NCBI GenBank assembly: GCA_025529335.1
Contig: JAMYHX010000344.1
Span: 1-46,710 of the forward strand
Origin: Rhizopus sp. PT2906
Taxonomy: Eukaryota; Mucoromycota; Mucoromycetes; Mucorales; Rhizopodaceae
Direction of reading: 5' to 3'
Length of the DNA: 46,710 nt
Of the stretch, positions 44,457 through 46,710 are shown in pieces. The position numbers and the translations under genes are program-made. Every line of letters begins with the position of its first letter. Position 1 is the stretch's first letter. The notes beneath the pieces are model-generated. The model searched no databases. It was given only the letters and a program-made list of their open reading frames with translations, and had not been told where the DNA came from.

Positions 44457-46710
44457 ATGGAAGATTCAACAATGCAGGAGCAACAACAGTTTGTCGAAAT
44501 AAACAATGATTCCTTCATGAACGAGGCAGCTGAATCTACAAAGGAACATGAAGAACAGTCAGAACAACCTATTGAAGAAACACAGCTCGAACAACAAGAG
44601 CAACCCTTGGAAGAACCTGCTAAACAGCCTACTGAACAACCCGTTGAGCAGCAAACAGAAACTTCAGTAGAACAACAAAATGGCCAGCCGACTGAACAGC
44701 CAATGGAACCATTGGTTGAGCAGCCAACTGAGCAATTTAATGCAGAAGAGATGAAGCTTGATGAACAATCTAATCCTCAGTCGACAGATGAACAAGAGCA
44801 ACAAGAGCAACAATTGGAAGATGAACCAATGGAAGAAGATCAAGCAGAACAAAAAAAGGAAGAAACTCAACAAGAAGAAGAGACTATGGCGCCTTTGTTA
44901 AGTGCTCCTGCGTCCTGGCAGATTCCCATTAGTGCTCTTACTCAAAAAGCATCGGCGCCTACAGCATCCTCAAATACACCTTTTGCTGCACCTACTGCTG
45001 CCAGTAATACTGCTACAGATCCTCCTATGAAAAGAGCTGCTCTAAGAAGAGAAAAATTAGAGGCGCGTATTAGAGAATCAAAATATAACGTTGAAGCATG
45101 GAATGCATTGATCAATGATATACAACAGACGGGCGATTTGGATGCTATTCGAGACGTTTATGAACGATTCTTGAGCGTGTTTCCTACTTCGGTAAGTTTT
45201 TTTTCTTTATATACATAGGGTCTCTCTCTTTTACTCTTGATTTGTCTTTCCCATGTAAGTAAATATATCCATATTCAGCACCTTAACCCTGTTATTGTCG
45301 TTGGAGGGATAAAGGGCTTATTGCTCTTACGATGTATAGGGCAGCAGCGGGAGATCATGCCTATCCTTTGTATTGATCTTTTTCCTCATTATATGAAACA
45401 GGAAAATAAAAACAGACCACGTACATGTATAGAAACAGACACACACATATATACATATATATAACCAAGTTATGCTATTTTTGAAAGTAGGAAGAACCTT
45501 CTCTTTTGAACATATACACGCGCAATTTTTTCCTGTGTGGTATTCAAAGAAAGACAAGCAAACAGAGAAAAAGAGAGAGAGAGAGAATACGTTTTACTTA
45601 CCCTTTTTTTTATATTTTCCTTTCTCTTTTATCATTCTCTGCTTCTTTTGACTTTTTATTTACTTACTATAGCCTAAACACTGGCTTGCCTATCTTGAGT
45701 TGGAATTGAAGTATTCCAATTTCAATGAAGTAGAGGCTTTATTTACTCGTTGTCTTAAAACTGTGTTGTCTGTTGATCTCTGGAAATTTTATCTTGGTTA
45801 TATCCGTCGCATAAATCTCAGGGAAAGCGGTTCTGCTGTGACTCCAGAAGCTAGATCTATCATTGAAAAAGCGTATGAGTATGTGTTGAGTAACGTTGGT
45901 ATTGACAAAGAAGCTGGACCTATTTGGGCTGATTACATCTATTTCTTAAAATCTACTGAGGTAACTCTTTATTTTTATTTTACAACATGTACCAATTATA
46001 CTCTTAGACTTCAAATACTTGGGAAGAACAACGAAAGATGGATTCAATGCGTCGTGCATACCAAAAGGCTGTGACAATTCCTTTAAATAACGTTGAACAT
46101 CTTTGGAAAGAATATGATCAATGGGAAAATAGCTTGAACAGATTGACTGTAAGTTGATTTCCTCACGTTTCTTGCTTTATTTATCTATATTTTCTGTTTA
46201 GGCCAAAAAGTTCTTGGGCGAGAAATCCTCAGCTTATATGACTGCTCGAACAGCTTTGCGTGAAATGCGATTATTGACTGAGGGTATCAACACAAACGCG
46301 GTTGCTTTACCTCCTCAGTGGACAGAATCAGAGATTCATCAATTAGAGCTGTGGAAGAAGTATATTGATTGGGAAAAAAGTGACCCTCTTCGTCTAGAAG
46401 ACAATGCTGCTGTGTTGGAGCGCGTAGCATACGCCTATCAACAAGCTTTTCTTGTTTTACGGTTTTATCCCGAACTCTGGCATGATTTTGCATCTTACTA
46501 TCTCGAGCAGGACAAGTCAGATAAGGCTGCAGCTATTTACAAGCAGGCAATTGAAGTTATGCCTTCGAGGTAACTTGTAAAAAAGGTTTGGTTTTCACTT
46601 GTATTTATTTTTCTTCATAGTCTCTTGCTCAATTTTTCTTTTGCCGAGCTTTGTGAGTCAAGAAAGCAGATAGACGAGGCACGTCAAGTGTACAATGATC
46701 TTGTGGATAG
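44457..46710 (+). CDS. RNA14: RNA14/CstF77 mRNA 3'-end processing factor (5' part)
   Basis: Exons 44457-45191, 45673-45960, 46008-46148, 46202-46569 and 46621 to the edge. The first about 150 residues are Gln/Glu/Pro low complexity (EQPTEQP-like units). HAT (half-TPR) repeats follow: YNVEAWNALINDIQ, IRDVYERFLSVFP, HWLAYLELELKY, LWKFYLGYIRR. The Rna14-specific segment ERS/GEKSSAYMTARTALREMR, QLELWKKYIDWEKSDPL and FYPELWHDFASYYL is clear. Rna14 scaffolds CF IA/CstF, which selects poly(A) sites. Intron 1 is 481 nt, about ten times the local norm. The C-terminal half lies outside the window. Confidence 0.93.

Noticed and set aside
44664..44873. Minus-strand hydrophobic 69-aa frame (Leu/Phe-rich)
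   Set aside because: It is the shadow of the Gln/Glu/Pro-rich RNA14 N-terminus; CAA/GAA repeats read as TTG/TTC on the other strand.

Overview
The window reads as nuclear DNA of an early-diverging fungus, most likely Mucoromycota (Mucorales-like). It is AT-rich, genes are close together, and nearly every gene carries several 45-70 nt GT-AG introns. Gene content fits: HEN1, a fused trehalose-phosphate synthase/phosphatase, Zn2Cys6 and GATA regulators, a Fanzor relic, a Helitron relic and tyrosine-recombinase relics. Genus cannot be named from sequence alone. Exon limits were derived by hand from reading-frame continuity and splice signals.

Layout: UVRAG/Vps38 (1-973, partial, -); a Zn2Cys6 regulator (1256-4180, -); a DUF2235 hydrolase (4395-5690, -); a four-TM protein absent from simple ORF calling (6294-7116, -). 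From 8.1 to 9.9 kb lie two degenerate paralogs facing each other, sharing a near-identical 221-bp segment in inverted orientation. A gene-poor 3 kb follows, with tRNA-Cys(GCA) and a cluster of perfect hairpins. From 13.1 to 19.5 kb lies a dense block: an importin-alpha-like gene, a C1-dysferlin (Pex30-like) gene, HEN1 and a PlsC acyltransferase.

The 19.8-24.1 kb stretch is a mobile-element graveyard on the minus strand: the 5' part of a Helitron replicase gene immediately upstream of a broken Fanzor (eukaryotic TnpB-like) gene. Housekeeping genes resume with VAP (24.6-25.5, -), bystin/Enp1 (26.4-28.3, +), a GATA factor (29.0-30.5, +), the CAF1 deadenylase (31.8-32.9, +), malate dehydrogenase (33.0-34.2, -), TPS/TPP (35.4-38.3, +), frataxin (38.3-39.0, -), and a DHA2-type MFS transporter (39.2-41.4, -). 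A tyrosine-recombinase relic (42.1-43.6, -) and the start of RNA14/CstF77 (44.5 to end, +) close the window.

The most notable signals are the Fanzor relic next to a same-strand Helitron fragment, the inverted paralog pair with a homogenised segment, three tail-to-tail gene pairs whose stop codons are only 2-6 bp apart (one including HEN1, an RNA-silencing enzyme), and a TPP domain that has lost a catalytic aspartate. RNA turnover and processing are represented by HEN1, CAF1 and RNA14, but nothing shows these genes as a functional cluster.
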